Part shown: piece by piece, positions 47,558 through 56,392 of the stretch | Layout of the letters: each line of letters starts with the position of its first letter | How positions within the stretch are numbered: the stretch's first letter is position 1 | Assembly (NCBI RefSeq): GCF_963677945.1 | Contig: NZ_OY782578.1 | Coordinates: 62,001-126,000 of the forward strand | DNA: 64,000 nucleotides | Reading direction: 5' to 3' | DNA from: an uncultured Bacteroides sp. | GTDB taxonomy: Bacteria; Bacteroidota; Bacteroidia; Bacteroidales; Bacteroidaceae | Translations under genes and position numbers: made by a program | Notes under the pieces: generated by a model | What the model saw: only the letters and a program-made list of their open reading frames with translations | Database searches by the model: none | Told to the model about the DNA's origin: nothing

Positions 47558-47767
47558 TCAATTAGAATATTTTCTAGAACATGAAAAATCGTTGTATTGA
47601 CTACAGAGATTGAATTTCCCATCCTCAACTGACATTAATGAAGCGTACAATCGCATTAAAAGCAATAGAGGATAGATCTTTTTATATTTTTCAAACTGCA
47701 ATAATTGGTTTTTATAAGTCAGCTTAACAATTTTAGTTTGTGAAAAACTCAAAAATAATTTCGACAC
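47558..47767 (-). CDS. Small ORF of unknown function (69 codons, GTG start)
   Basis: The product would start at a GTG and read (M)SKLFLSFSQTKIVKLTYKNQ, ending with a Cys-containing tail FNLCSQYNDFSCSRKYSN. It overlaps the end of the small ORF at 47749-47865 in another frame and ends 45 nt before the barrel gene. I recognise no family. It may be the frameshifted remainder of a single small exported protein, or not coding. Confidence 0.25.
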   Translation of the reverse strand: MSKLFLSFSQTKIVKLTYKNQLLQFEKYKKIYPLLLLMRLYASLMSVEDGKFNLCSQYNDFSCSRKYSN

Positions 47768-47865
47768 AAAATATTCCTAACCAGTTCTTTGTGTTGTATA
47801 TTAATCTGCATAGCTAACACGACAAATATTAAAAGCAAAAGCATAACAAGATTAATGCTTTTCAT
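47749..47865 (-). CDS. Small exported peptide (38 residues)
   Basis: ATG at 47865 opens a 38-residue product beginning MKSINLVMLLLLIFVVLAMQ, a clean signal-peptide or single-helix sequence, and ending HKELVRNILCRNYF. It lies between the DUF3244 gene and the outer-membrane barrel gene on the same strand. It could be a small secreted or membrane peptide of this locus. The 477-bp spacer it sits in has no other clear content. Confidence 0.35.
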   Translation of the reverse strand: MKSINLVMLLLLIFVVLAMQINIQHKELVRNILCRNYF

Positions 47866-47989
47866 TGCAAATTTTAACCTATAATAGCGAATCTACCCTC
47901 TCTTTTTTTTAGTTTAATCATTTACTAAAAAATATTACTTTATCAAACAATTATTCCATAAATGCTATATACAAAAACAATCGGTATAT

Positions 47990-48382
47990 TTATTCTAAAT
48001 AGAATTTTCCTATAAGAACCACGTCGCTATACCGGATTTCAATATTATACTCACCAATATTATTTCCAGTCAGCGATATTGGCAATACTGTTATTTCGTC
48101 AATATAAGAACTATTGCTATATACCACCTGCCCTAATTTATTAGTAATAGTAACAGTTAGGCTTTCAATTGTAAGTTGAGAGTATACTTCTACTAGTGAG
48201 CCATCAATTGTTGCAGCAATTGGTTCACTCAATAATTCATTCAAAGATACAACAGGAGGTTGAATATTTCCTTGAGTCTTTTTTAGATAAATATCTTTTG
48301 CTTCTCTAGGAAGTTCGGTACTATGTATTTTCATCGCGCTCAGACTAAACAAAATCAATGTAAACAAAACCAGTTTTTTCAT
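47990..48382 (-). CDS. Exported DUF3244-type small beta protein
   Basis: This 130-residue product starts MKKLVLFTLILFSLSAMKIHS and is followed by a beta-rich domain with TVTITNKLGQVVYSNSS and NIGEYNIEIRYSDVVLIGKFYLE. This layout matches small DUF3244 proteins of Bacteroides, found in the periplasm or outside. An upstream ATG at 48409 is possible. It follows the TPR/HTH regulator gene by almost 300 nt and has its own predicted promoter. Confidence 0.72.
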   Translation of the reverse strand: MKKLVLFTLILFSLSAMKIHSTELPREAKDIYLKKTQGNIQPPVVSLNELLSEPIAATIDGSLVEVYSQLTIESLTVTITNKLGQVVYSNSSYIDEITVLPISLTGNNIGEYNIEIRYSDVVLIGKFYLE

Positions 48383-48424
48383 CCCCGTGTTTATTTTCCA
48401 GTTAGACATTTAACTTTATGAAGG

Positions 48425-48470
48425 CAAAAGTATGTGTTATTTCCTGGAATAAAAAGAAAATAAGGGGGAC
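48425..48470 (-). promoter_or_regulatory. Predicted promoter and upstream GTCCCCC site of the DUF3244 gene
   Basis: TACTTTTG (48432-48425) matches the -7 consensus. ATTTGTCCCCCTTA lies 29 bp upstream (around 48475-48461), and a second copy AAATGTCCCCCCTA lies 80 bp further (around 48555-48541). The paired word suggests a regulator site. Confidence 0.4.
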
Positions 48471-48674
48471 AAATCAGGGATAGTCAAAACAAGCGCAAAC
48501 CGCTTTACAATAGCTATTTAACAAGAAAAGCAGTTACAAATAGGGGGGACATTTTTAAAGTTCACAATAAAAAAGAAGCTCCATCTGAGAAATAAAACAT
48601 CTAATATTTCTTATTATCACATTTTCAAGGAAGAAATAATCTGTAAAAAAACAAGGGTAAACTCCTGAATAATT

Positions 48675-50342
48675 TTAAAAATCACGAAGCGTTTCATCCA
48701 ACGTTTTGTCTCCATCCAGACACATTTTATCTTTACGGATACGCATCTTTCGTTTTTTCACTGAATCTTTTTCAACATTGAATATTTCTGCAATATCAGC
48801 TTGTTTTAGTTGCATCTTCACCAGACAGCAGAGTTGAATGTCAGCATCGCTCAGCTTGGGGAAGGAATTCTTAAGGCGCCCGATGAAGCCATTGAACGTT
48901 GTATCGGTATTTTCGATGATATGCACCCAATCATCTTCCGTTAACCGTATATGTTCATTCACCTCTCTTTTTCTTTTTTCTGAAATGCCTCGTAGTTCCG
49001 GAACCGAAACAAAATTGAGCTGCCGGTAAAAGGTTTCACGCAATTCAACCTCTTTGAGTTCTTGCTGAGCTATTCTTTTATCGCTCTGAAGTTTTTCTAT
49101 TTCTTGCAGGCGTATCTGTTCTTTATTGAACCGGATCTGTTCTTCCTGTTCTCTAATCAACTTTTGCTTTCTATTGGAAACAAGGAAATAAGCAACACCT
49201 GAAAGAGACAAAAGCAAGGTGGAAAGAAAACAGATGAGATAGATCCATTTCTTTTTCTGAAGATCAGTTTCTTTAAGCAGGGCATTCTCTTCCTGCAGCT
49301 TTCCGTGCTTGTAAAGTGTCTGCATCTGAATAACTGCCGCACTGCGAGTCTGCTTATCAATGGTATCGCGGTAATTATTGAACTGTTCCATGTAATAAAG
49401 TGCCTTATCTGGATTATTTTTGCCTTTGTAAACCTGTGACAGCTCAGAACAAACAGAAGCTTTGGTATAGATAAGATCGTCCTGAAAACTTTTATTTAGA
49501 TAATACACTGCAGAATCGTACTGATGCAGATCATTAAAAATTTCCCCTTTAAAACAGTAAAATGAATAAAGAGGTTCACTATCCTGAAGAGAGACGAGCG
49601 CTTCATTACAATATTTCAAGGCGATATCATATCGTTTGATTTGCTGATAGGCATAGATTATCTGCTTCAATATAGTGCTTACATTCTCTTTGGAATATTT
49701 ACTAGCAACTTTCAATGCCTGTAAGTTATAAACCAGGGCACTGTCGTTGCGTTCCAATCCGGAAAATCCATAACCAATCTTGGCCAAAGCAAAAGTCCGG
49801 TAGGCATTATTGTTCTGCCGGTTTGCGATACGTAAAGCCTCGCGATAGACTGCCAGCCCATCTTTATAAAGTAACTGGTCATAATATAATGCTCCCAGAT
49901 AATAATTTATCAGAAATTTATATCTATAGTCTGAGCCGTTTTTTGCCCAATCGTTTGCTTTTAAATAATACCGGGTGGCCTGCTCCGCATTCTTCATCCC
50001 GTCGTTTACCTTGCCTGCGTAATACAATGCCCTGACAGCATGAAGGGAATCGTTGGCATTGCAGAAATATTGTACAGCATCATCCAGAAAAGCGTTGTCG
50101 GTTATTTCAAGTTGATTTTTATCCATTGCCTGAGCCATGAGTAGCGTATATAGGGCATGATTGTATTTGCTTAATTTATTCGGATTCTTGATGCCCTGCA
50201 AAAGAGTTAATGCACTGTCGGGATGGCTTTTCATGATTGCTTCCGCTCTCTGCAATAAATTTTGGGAACGATCGCACGAAGATAATCCCAGGATTATACA
50301 CAAAGCAAGAAGTAAAAGTGAGTTATCAATATATTTATTCAT
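48675..50342 (-). CDS. TPR-membrane-HTH regulatory lipoprotein
   Basis: This 555-residue protein has a lipoprotein-like N-terminus (MNKYIDNSLLLLALCIILGLSSC) and about eight tetratricopeptide repeats (about 30-330). A membrane helix (about 345-367, WIYLICFLSTLLLSLSGVAYF), a charged coiled coil, and a C-terminal LuxR-like helix-turn-helix (SDADIQLCCLVKMQLKQADI, then AEIFNVEKDSVKKRKMRIRK) follow. This TPR-TM-HTH layout is a one-component, membrane-tethered regulator type of Bacteroidetes. It probably senses something in the periplasm and controls neighbouring genes (DUF3244 protein, barrel). The lipobox and inner TM helix together are unusual; the signal could also be an uncleaved anchor. Confidence 0.8.
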   Translation of the reverse strand: MNKYIDNSLLLLALCIILGLSSCDRSQNLLQRAEAIMKSHPDSALTLLQGIKNPNKLSKYNHALYTLLMAQAMDKNQLEITDNAFLDDAVQYFCNANDSLHAVRALYYAGKVNDGMKNAEQATRYYLKANDWAKNGSDYRYKFLINYYLGALYYDQLLYKDGLAVYREALRIANRQNNNAYRTFALAKIGYGFSGLERNDSALVYNLQALKVASKYSKENVSTILKQIIYAYQQIKRYDIALKYCNEALVSLQDSEPLYSFYCFKGEIFNDLHQYDSAVYYLNKSFQDDLIYTKASVCSELSQVYKGKNNPDKALYYMEQFNNYRDTIDKQTRSAAVIQMQTLYKHGKLQEENALLKETDLQKKKWIYLICFLSTLLLSLSGVAYFLVSNRKQKLIREQEEQIRFNKEQIRLQEIEKLQSDKRIAQQELKEVELRETFYRQLNFVSVPELRGISEKRKREVNEHIRLTEDDWVHIIENTDTTFNGFIGRLKNSFPKLSDADIQLCCLVKMQLKQADIAEIFNVEKDSVKKRKMRIRKDKMCLDGDKTLDETLRDF

Positions 50343-50658
50343 CGTATTAAATTTTGATATATAAATAGTAACAATACCTCGCTAGATAAATAATCAAATC
50401 ATATCTAAATTATGAATCATGTTATAAAAACAATTGGTTAGGTCGCTAATCTTTAATATTTTCATAGTATTCTACGCTATAGAAAATATAATAAAAAAGC
50501 ATACTTAACCAACACATGGATATCCGCTAAGATATTCTTTCTGATATGGAAACAAAGTTAAACAAAAGTTTCATAGAAAGAAAAGAAATGTATTATTATG
50601 ATACATATCGCATATTTTTCAGAATGATTGTATCTTTGTTCTGTTAAATACGAGAAAG
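50343..50658. other. Divergent spacer between TPR regulator and menA
   Basis: The spacer holds an imperfect inverted repeat (TATTTTC at 50457, GAAAATA at 50482, with CATAG/CTAT inside) and the menA -7 box TATCTTTG at 50631-50638. Nothing else is recognisable. Confidence 0.4.
50631..50638 (+). promoter_or_regulatory. Predicted -7 box of menA
   Basis: TATCTTTG, 20 nt before the menA ATG; no clear -33 box. Confidence 0.5.
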
Positions 50659-51564
50659 ATGAAAGATATAAAAGGTATAGTAGAAAAGAATTCTGTCAAA
50701 GCATGGCTGCTTGCTGCCCGCCCAAAAACATTGACCGGAGCAGTGGTGCCGATATTAATAGGAACGGGACTTGCAATTGCCGATGGAAAGTTTAATTGGC
50801 TTCCGGCAATGATTTGCTGCATGTTTGCTTTCCTTATGCAGATTGCATCCAACCTTATAAATGACTTATTCGACTTCCTGAAAGGAACCGACCGCGAAGA
50901 TCGTCTTGGCCCTGAACGGGCTTGCGCTCAGGGATGGATTTCTCCTTCTGCTATGAAGATAGGAATTATTATTGTGGTATCTCTGGCATGTGCTTTAGGC
51001 AGTACACTTCTACTTTATGGCGGTTGGTGGCTGATCATTGTAGGCATAGTCTGCGTTATATTCGCTTTTCTATATACCACAGGGCCGTATCCTCTTTCTT
51101 ATCACGGATGGGGAGATATTTTGGTTTTGCTATTTTTTGGATTTGTTCCTGTATGCGGAACTTATTATGTACAGGCTTTGACCATTACTCCCAGTGTGAT
51201 TGTTGGCTCACTCATCAGCGGACTAGCCATTGACACTTTGCTTGTGGTAAATAACTATAGAGATAGGGAAGCTGATGCCTTGAGCGGAAAAAAAACAGTT
51301 ATAGTTCGTTTCGGAGAACCTTTCGGACGCTATCTTTATTTATTCTTAGGTATGTTTGCCTGCTGGCTTTGCCTTTATTTTGTATTTGAAGGTCATTTAT
51401 GGGCAGCCTTACTCCCACAGTTTTATCTGGCGCCTCACTTCAAGACTTGGCAAAAAATGGTTAGAATTCACAAAGGAAAAGAACTAAATGCTATACTAGG
51501 AGAAACATCAAGGAATATGCTTATTCTGGCATTGCTTCTTTCTATGGGATTGATTATGGGATAA
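50659..51564 (+). CDS. menA: 1,4-dihydroxy-2-naphthoate polyprenyltransferase
   Basis: This 301-residue membrane enzyme joins DHNA to a polyprenyl chain in menaquinone synthesis. It has eight or nine hydrophobic helices, starts with AWLLAARPKTLTGAVVPILIG, and has the two Asp-rich prenyl-diphosphate sites NDLFDFLKGTDREDR and NNYRDREADALSGKKT. It is probably monocistronic, with a 110-nt gap to the next gene. Confidence 0.95.
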   Translation: MKDIKGIVEKNSVKAWLLAARPKTLTGAVVPILIGTGLAIADGKFNWLPAMICCMFAFLMQIASNLINDLFDFLKGTDREDRLGPERACAQGWISPSAMKIGIIIVVSLACALGSTLLLYGGWWLIIVGIVCVIFAFLYTTGPYPLSYHGWGDILVLLFFGFVPVCGTYYVQALTITPSVIVGSLISGLAIDTLLVVNNYRDREADALSGKKTVIVRFGEPFGRYLYLFLGMFACWLCLYFVFEGHLWAALLPQFYLAPHFKTWQKMVRIHKGKELNAILGETSRNMLILALLLSMGLIMG

Positions 51565-51674
51565 ATTTTATTTTTTGAGTAGAATAGCAGGTCTTCTGAT
51601 ATTGATTTGCTTACTGTTGCATTATAAACCATGAAAAAGAATCGTTGAACCTCTATACTTAAATCAAAAATACT

Positions 51675-53306
51675 ATGAAAAATTGGAATCAGAATTTGTT
51701 ATATACAATTTTGTTGCTGTTCTCTTTTCTGTTACCTGAAAGTTTATCTGCTCAAAAAAAAGTTCCTCAATGGGGATGTTTTGAGACTTCTTTCACCTGC
51801 AAAACAAAAGGTAACCCTTTTACTGAGGTCGATTTAAATGCTACATTTATCAATAACGAAGCTCATGACACGGTAAGAGTATCTGGCTTTTATGACGGAA
51901 ATGATATATTCAAAGTTCGTTTTATGCCTTTAAAGCAAGGACTATGGACTTATGAAATAAAGTCTTCTGAATCAAAATTGAATGGACTTAAAGGCTCACT
52001 TTTATGCATTAAGCCAGAAACCGGCAATCATGGCATGGTTCAAGTGGGAAAATCATGCAATTTTACTTTTTCAGATGGTGATTCTTACTCCCCATTCGGA
52101 ACAACTGCTTATGCATGGATTCACATGGATAATGGAATTCAGAATCTAACATTGAAATCTCTGGCACAATCAGGTTTTAATAAGGTAAGGATGTGCATTT
52201 TTCCTAAATACTATGCGTTAGTAAAAGAAGAACCAGCAAGTTATCCTTATGAGATTAAAAGTGTTACAACCGATTCTAAGGGTCAGAAACATTATGAATG
52301 GGATTTCAATCGTTTCAATCCGCAATTCTTTCAGCATCTTGAAAGATGTGTATCACAGTTAGATTCTTTAGGAATTCAGGCTGATTTAATATTATTCCAT
52401 CCTTACGACAAGGTACATTGGGGTTTTGATGCAATGCCTATGGATGCAAATATTAAATACATTAAATACGTTGTCAGTCGGTTAGCTCCATACCGGAATG
52501 TATGGTGGTCTCTTGCAAATGAGTTTGATTATGTAAAATCTAAAACTGTTGATAACTGGATCACTCTTTCCCGCACAGTTACTACGGTCGATCCTTACAA
52601 ACATCTTTGCTCCATCCATGGAAGTACGGCATGCTATTTTGATTATTCATTGCCATTCTTTACTCATACCAGCATTCAGGATCAGGCTCCAGTCAGTGAC
52701 TTTGGCAGAGCTGCAACAGTACGTAATATTTTTAAGAAACCTGTAATCTTTGATGAAGTGTGCTACGAAGGAAATCTCCCAAGCCGTTGGGGACAGCTAT
52801 CCGGTGAAGAAATGCTTTATCGCATTTGGCAGGGATTAATTGCCGGTACTTATGTTACCCATGGAGAGTGCTTCAATTTTTCAAACGAAAACGATACAAT
52901 TTTCTGGGCAAAAGGAGGACCGCTACGTGGAGAAAGCTGGAAACGAATTGCATTTACCCGCAAATTGATAGAGAGCCTTCCAAATTCTTTGCAGTTGGCA
53001 GACATGAGTTGGGACAATATAACCTCAACAGCAGGACCAGGTTATTACTTTATCTATTTAGGAAAAGAGACTCCTGGCTCCTGGACATTCAATTTACCGG
53101 CTAAGAATGCCAACTATCCTAAACTCACTGCCGGCGAAAAGTTTAAGGTTGAGGTTATCGATACCTGGAACATGACGACCGAAATCTATCCCGGCATCTT
53201 TGAAACCACAGTACAAGGCAATTATCGTTTTGTTGATAAGGAGGGCAAAAAAGTTTCTTTACCCCAAAAACCTTATCTGCTATTACGAATTACCCATGCA
53301 CTCTAA
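51675..53306 (+). CDS. Exported glycoside hydrolase-like protein (DUF5060/DUF4038 type)
   Basis: This 543-residue protein has a signal peptide ending LSAQ. An N-terminal beta-sandwich (about 28-115) contains VPQWGCFETSFTCKTKGNPF and matches DUF5060. A TIM-barrel domain (about 125-440) follows, with putative catalytic acids Glu in WWSLANEFD and Glu in PVIFDEVCYEG. A C-terminal beta domain (DUF5605-like) ends PYLLLRITHAL. Related proteins act on plant or host glycans (the apiosidase family GH140 is a distant relative). The substrate is unknown, and no SusCD pair is nearby. Confidence 0.8.
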   Translation: MKNWNQNLLYTILLLFSFLLPESLSAQKKVPQWGCFETSFTCKTKGNPFTEVDLNATFINNEAHDTVRVSGFYDGNDIFKVRFMPLKQGLWTYEIKSSESKLNGLKGSLLCIKPETGNHGMVQVGKSCNFTFSDGDSYSPFGTTAYAWIHMDNGIQNLTLKSLAQSGFNKVRMCIFPKYYALVKEEPASYPYEIKSVTTDSKGQKHYEWDFNRFNPQFFQHLERCVSQLDSLGIQADLILFHPYDKVHWGFDAMPMDANIKYIKYVVSRLAPYRNVWWSLANEFDYVKSKTVDNWITLSRTVTTVDPYKHLCSIHGSTACYFDYSLPFFTHTSIQDQAPVSDFGRAATVRNIFKKPVIFDEVCYEGNLPSRWGQLSGEEMLYRIWQGLIAGTYVTHGECFNFSNENDTIFWAKGGPLRGESWKRIAFTRKLIESLPNSLQLADMSWDNITSTAGPGYYFIYLGKETPGSWTFNLPAKNANYPKLTAGEKFKVEVIDTWNMTTEIYPGIFETTVQGNYRFVDKEGKKVSLPQKPYLLLRITHAL

Positions 53307-53340
53307 TTACTTTTTCCAATTTGACTAATCATAATTTATG

Positions 53341-53425
53341 TTTGATGTACATCTAACACATATTATGATATACATCAAACAATAGCGATGATGTACATCA
53401 AAAGAATGCTTTGATGTACATCAAA
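53341..53425. repeat. Four GATGTACATC palindromes
   Basis: TTTGATGTACATC (53341), GATATACATCAAA (53367), GATGTACATCAAA (53390) and the perfect 16-bp palindrome TTTGATGTACATCAAA (53410-53425) lie within 85 bp between convergent genes. The core TGTACA is also the core of the palindromes at 41519-41595. Confidence 0.75.
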
Positions 53426-53481
53426 ATAAAAATATGACTTTGAATTTAAAAAAAGACTTATCGGGTTATTTTATAAAACAA

Positions 53482-53505
53482 ATGGGGTACCTTAAAGCAC
53501 CCCAT
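53482..53505. terminator. Terminator between convergent genes
   Basis: ATGGGGT and ACCCCAT form a 7-bp stem with a 10-nt loop, in the gap between the glycoside hydrolase gene and the minus-strand acetyltransferase gene. Confidence 0.65.
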
Positions 53506-53530
53506 CATTATAATATCATGAAACCTGTAT

Positions 53531-54121
53531 TTAGATGAAAGCCGGAAATAATTTTCCCTCTTTTAACTGGTAATGCTGACCTGTTTCCGGACAAGTTGCT
53601 TCACCGTTTTCATCAAACAAAAGCCTGTGTCCGTATTCGCTCACCCAACCTGTTTGATGTGCCGGGTTTCCTGTTACCAATGCATAAGGCAAAACATCTT
53701 TGGTTACTACTGCACCGGCACCAATCATGGCATATTCGCCGATTGTGTTTCCGCAGACAATAGTAGCATTGGCACCAATAGTTGCCCCGTGTTTTACAAG
53801 TGTGGTGCGGAACTCTTCTTTCCGTTCAATAAAGCTGCGGGGATTAATTACATTAGTAAATACACATGATGGTCCGAGAAAAACATCATCCTCGCAAATT
53901 ACACCGGTATAAACAGATACATTATTCTGAACCTTTACATTGTTCCCCAGAATCACTTCTGGTGAAATTACTACGTTCTGCCCGATATTGCATTTATTGC
54001 CCAGCTCACAACCTGTCATCAGATGTGAGAAATGCCAGATCTTTGTCCCTTCACCTATCTGGCAATCGGGGTCGATCACTGCAGTTTCGTGAACAAAATA
54101 GTTATTCTCCTTGCTCTGCAT
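53531..54121 (-). CDS. Left-handed beta-helix sugar N-acetyltransferase (WbpD/FdtC type)
   Basis: This 196-residue protein is made of hexapeptide repeats: [36 protein letters not shown] and [21 protein letters not shown], ending GNPAHQTGW. This group acetylates 3-amino sugars on nucleotide carriers (UDP-GlcNAc3NA in WbpD; dTDP-Fuc3N or Qui3N in FdtC/QdtC). It overlaps the aminotransferase gene by 20 nt and is the last gene of the operon. Confidence 0.88.
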   Translation of the reverse strand: MQSKENNYFVHETAVIDPDCQIGEGTKIWHFSHLMTGCELGNKCNIGQNVVISPEVILGNNVKVQNNVSVYTGVICEDDVFLGPSCVFTNVINPRSFIERKEEFRTTLVKHGATIGANATIVCGNTIGEYAMIGAGAVVTKDVLPYALVTGNPAHQTGWVSEYGHRLLFDENGEATCPETGQHYQLKEGKLFPAFI

Positions 54122-55250
54122 ATTCGCGTATCTTTTCTATAATAAAGTTTTGCACTTCTTCGGTCATTTCTGTATGAATGGGCAATGAAAGTACTTGCTG
54201 GCAAAGTAACTCAGAGTTTGGCAGTTGTTCACCCTCTCGCACAATATCAATGAAAGCTTCCTGCTCCTGCAGTGGAAGCGGATAATACACCATACTTGAA
54301 ATTCCATGGGCGGCAAGGAATTTCTTCAGTTCATCTCGTCTGCCATCAGTAACTTTTATAGTAAACTGATGAAAAGTATGAGATGTATATGGCATCTTCC
54401 GAGGAAGGACAATTGAATTCAAATCTGAAAGTCCTTCATAATAGCGTTTTGCTACCAATTGTCTTTCTTCAATATAGTCGTTCAGATGATGAAGTTTCAC
54501 ACTCAGAATAGCAGCCTGAATGGTATCAAGACGGGAATTACAACCTATTACATCGTGAACATATTTTTTGGACTGCCCATGACTGGCAATCATTTTAGCA
54601 CGGAAAGCCAGATCGTCGTCATTCGTCATCAGTGCACCACCGTCTCCCATACAACCTAAATTCTTGGTAGGGAAAAAGGATGTGCATCCAAAGTGGCCCA
54701 TTGTTCCGGCTTGCTGTTCTTTTCCTTCGGAGAAAGAATAAACAGAACCAAGGGACTGAGCATTATCTTCAATAACAAACAGATCATTAGCCTCAGCCAA
54801 TTGAAGAATCTCTTCCATCGGACAACTTTGTCCAAACAAGTGGACCGGGATAATAGCCTTTGTTTTTGGAGTAATAGCCTTTTGAATATGAGCAGCCGTT
54901 ACATTAAACGATTCATAGTCCACATCCACCATCACCGGAACCAGTCCCAGCAAAGCAACCACCTCGGCTGATGCAATGTAAGTAAAGGCAGGAACAATAA
55001 CCTCATCTCCGGGTTGGAGTTTGAGCGCCATTAATGCTATCAGTAGAGCATCAGTACCATTGGCCACGGGAATAACATGCCGTACTCCCGTATAACTTTC
55101 TAAATCAGTTGCAAATTCCCCAACCTGCAGACCATTTATAAATGAGCTGGAATCAATCACGCTCTGAATAGCATTATCAATTTCCGGCTTAATTCTCAGA
55201 TACTGACCTTTAAGGTCTACCATGGGGATTTGCGAGTCGGGGTCTATCAT
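54102..55250 (-). CDS. PLP-dependent sugar aminotransferase (DegT/DnrJ/EryC1)
   Basis: This 382-residue enzyme has the DegT fold: [38 protein letters not shown] (PLP phosphate loop), [12 protein letters not shown] (PLP-binding Asp) and [18 protein letters not shown] with the Schiff-base Lys. It installs an amino group on a keto-sugar nucleotide; the neighbouring acetyltransferase points to the C3 position. The start at 55250 forms an ATGA overlap with the rmlB stop. A longer version (55334) would lie inside rmlB. Confidence 0.92.
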   Translation of the reverse strand: MIDPDSQIPMVDLKGQYLRIKPEIDNAIQSVIDSSSFINGLQVGEFATDLESYTGVRHVIPVANGTDALLIALMALKLQPGDEVIVPAFTYIASAEVVALLGLVPVMVDVDYESFNVTAAHIQKAITPKTKAIIPVHLFGQSCPMEEILQLAEANDLFVIEDNAQSLGSVYSFSEGKEQQAGTMGHFGCTSFFPTKNLGCMGDGGALMTNDDDLAFRAKMIASHGQSKKYVHDVIGCNSRLDTIQAAILSVKLHHLNDYIEERQLVAKRYYEGLSDLNSIVLPRKMPYTSHTFHQFTIKVTDGRRDELKKFLAAHGISSMVYYPLPLQEQEAFIDIVREGEQLPNSELLCQQVLSLPIHTEMTEEVQNFIIEKIREYAEQGE

Positions 55251-56386
55251 TTGTTTCCGTACATTTTTTCGTAGTACTTCTGATAATCTCCGCTGGTAAC
55301 TTCTTCTACCCAGCTTTGATTTTCCAGATACCACTTAATTGTTTTCACAATTCCAACCTCGAACTTAGTTTCGGGATACCAGCCAAGTTCATTGGTTATC
55401 TTAGTAGGATCAATGGCATATCGCTGATCATGACCAAGACGGTCTTTCACAAATGTAATCAGTGATTCATTAATCCAATCGATAGAGAGTTCACCTTTTT
55501 CGTTATATTCCTTTTTCTTAAGCACCTCGCGATAAGCCGCATTCTCTGTCATCATCTGGTGAATAGTAGCAATAGTCAGCTTCACAATTTCAATATTTTG
55601 CTTTTCATTGTGTCCGCCTACATTGTAAACCTCTCCCACTCTGCCTTCACGAACTACCAAATCGATTGCTTTGCAATGGTCTTCAACATACAACCAGTCG
55701 CGCACATTCTTGCCATCTCCATAAACAGGAAGATTCTTTCCTTCGAGAATATTCTTTATAATAAGTGGAATTAGTTTTTCGGGGAAATGGTAAGGACCGT
55801 AGTTATTTGAACAACGGGTGATGCTTACCGGCATTTTATAGGTATCGAAGTAAGCCATTACAAACATATCGGCACTAGTCTTTGAAGCGCTGTAAGGGCT
55901 ATGAGGACAAAGAGGAGTAGTTTCGTGGAAATATCCTTCTGCTCCAAGGCTACCGTAAACTTCATCAGTAGAAACCTGATGGAAACGTACTCCTTCGCGC
56001 CAGGTTGGATAGCCTTGTTCGTCTTTACCAGTCACCCAACAACGACGAGCCGCATCCAGTAGATTCTGTGTTCCAAGGATATTAGTCATCAGGAACAACT
56101 GAGGGTTTTCAATACTTCTGTCCACGTGACTTTCTGCAGCAAAGTTTACTACATAGTCGAACTGATATTGAGCAAATAGTTTATCAACAAGCTCGCAGTC
56201 ACAAATATCACCCTTTACAAATTCGCAACGAGTGTTATCTATATCTCCGGCAATAGTACCCAGGTTACCCGCATAAGTCAGCAAGTCAAGTACTACAACT
56301 TTTATATCATTATGTTTTGCAAGAATATATTTCAGATAGTTAGCCCCGATAAATCCGGCAGCTCCTGTCACCAAATAAGTTTTCAT
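55247..56386 (-). CDS. rmlB: dTDP-glucose 4,6-dehydratase
   Basis: This 379-residue short-chain dehydrogenase-type enzyme makes dTDP-4-keto-6-deoxyglucose. It has NAD loop VTGAAGFIGANYLKYIL, the TDEVYGSLG segment, the catalytic YSASKTSADMF and ITRCSNNYGPYHFPEKLIPL. It starts 6 nt after the rmlA stop on the minus strand and overlaps the aminotransferase start. Confidence 0.96.
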   Translation of the reverse strand: MKTYLVTGAAGFIGANYLKYILAKHNDIKVVVLDLLTYAGNLGTIAGDIDNTRCEFVKGDICDCELVDKLFAQYQFDYVVNFAAESHVDRSIENPQLFLMTNILGTQNLLDAARRCWVTGKDEQGYPTWREGVRFHQVSTDEVYGSLGAEGYFHETTPLCPHSPYSASKTSADMFVMAYFDTYKMPVSITRCSNNYGPYHFPEKLIPLIIKNILEGKNLPVYGDGKNVRDWLYVEDHCKAIDLVVREGRVGEVYNVGGHNEKQNIEIVKLTIATIHQMMTENAAYREVLKKKEYNEKGELSIDWINESLITFVKDRLGHDQRYAIDPTKITNELGWYPETKFEVGIVKTIKWYLENQSWVEEVTSGDYQKYYEKMYGNK

Positions 56387-56392
56387 ATATAA

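Noticed and set aside
53341-53425. CRISPR-like array
   Set aside because: The repeated unit is a 10-16-bp palindrome, spacing is irregular and too short for spacers, and no cas genes are present.
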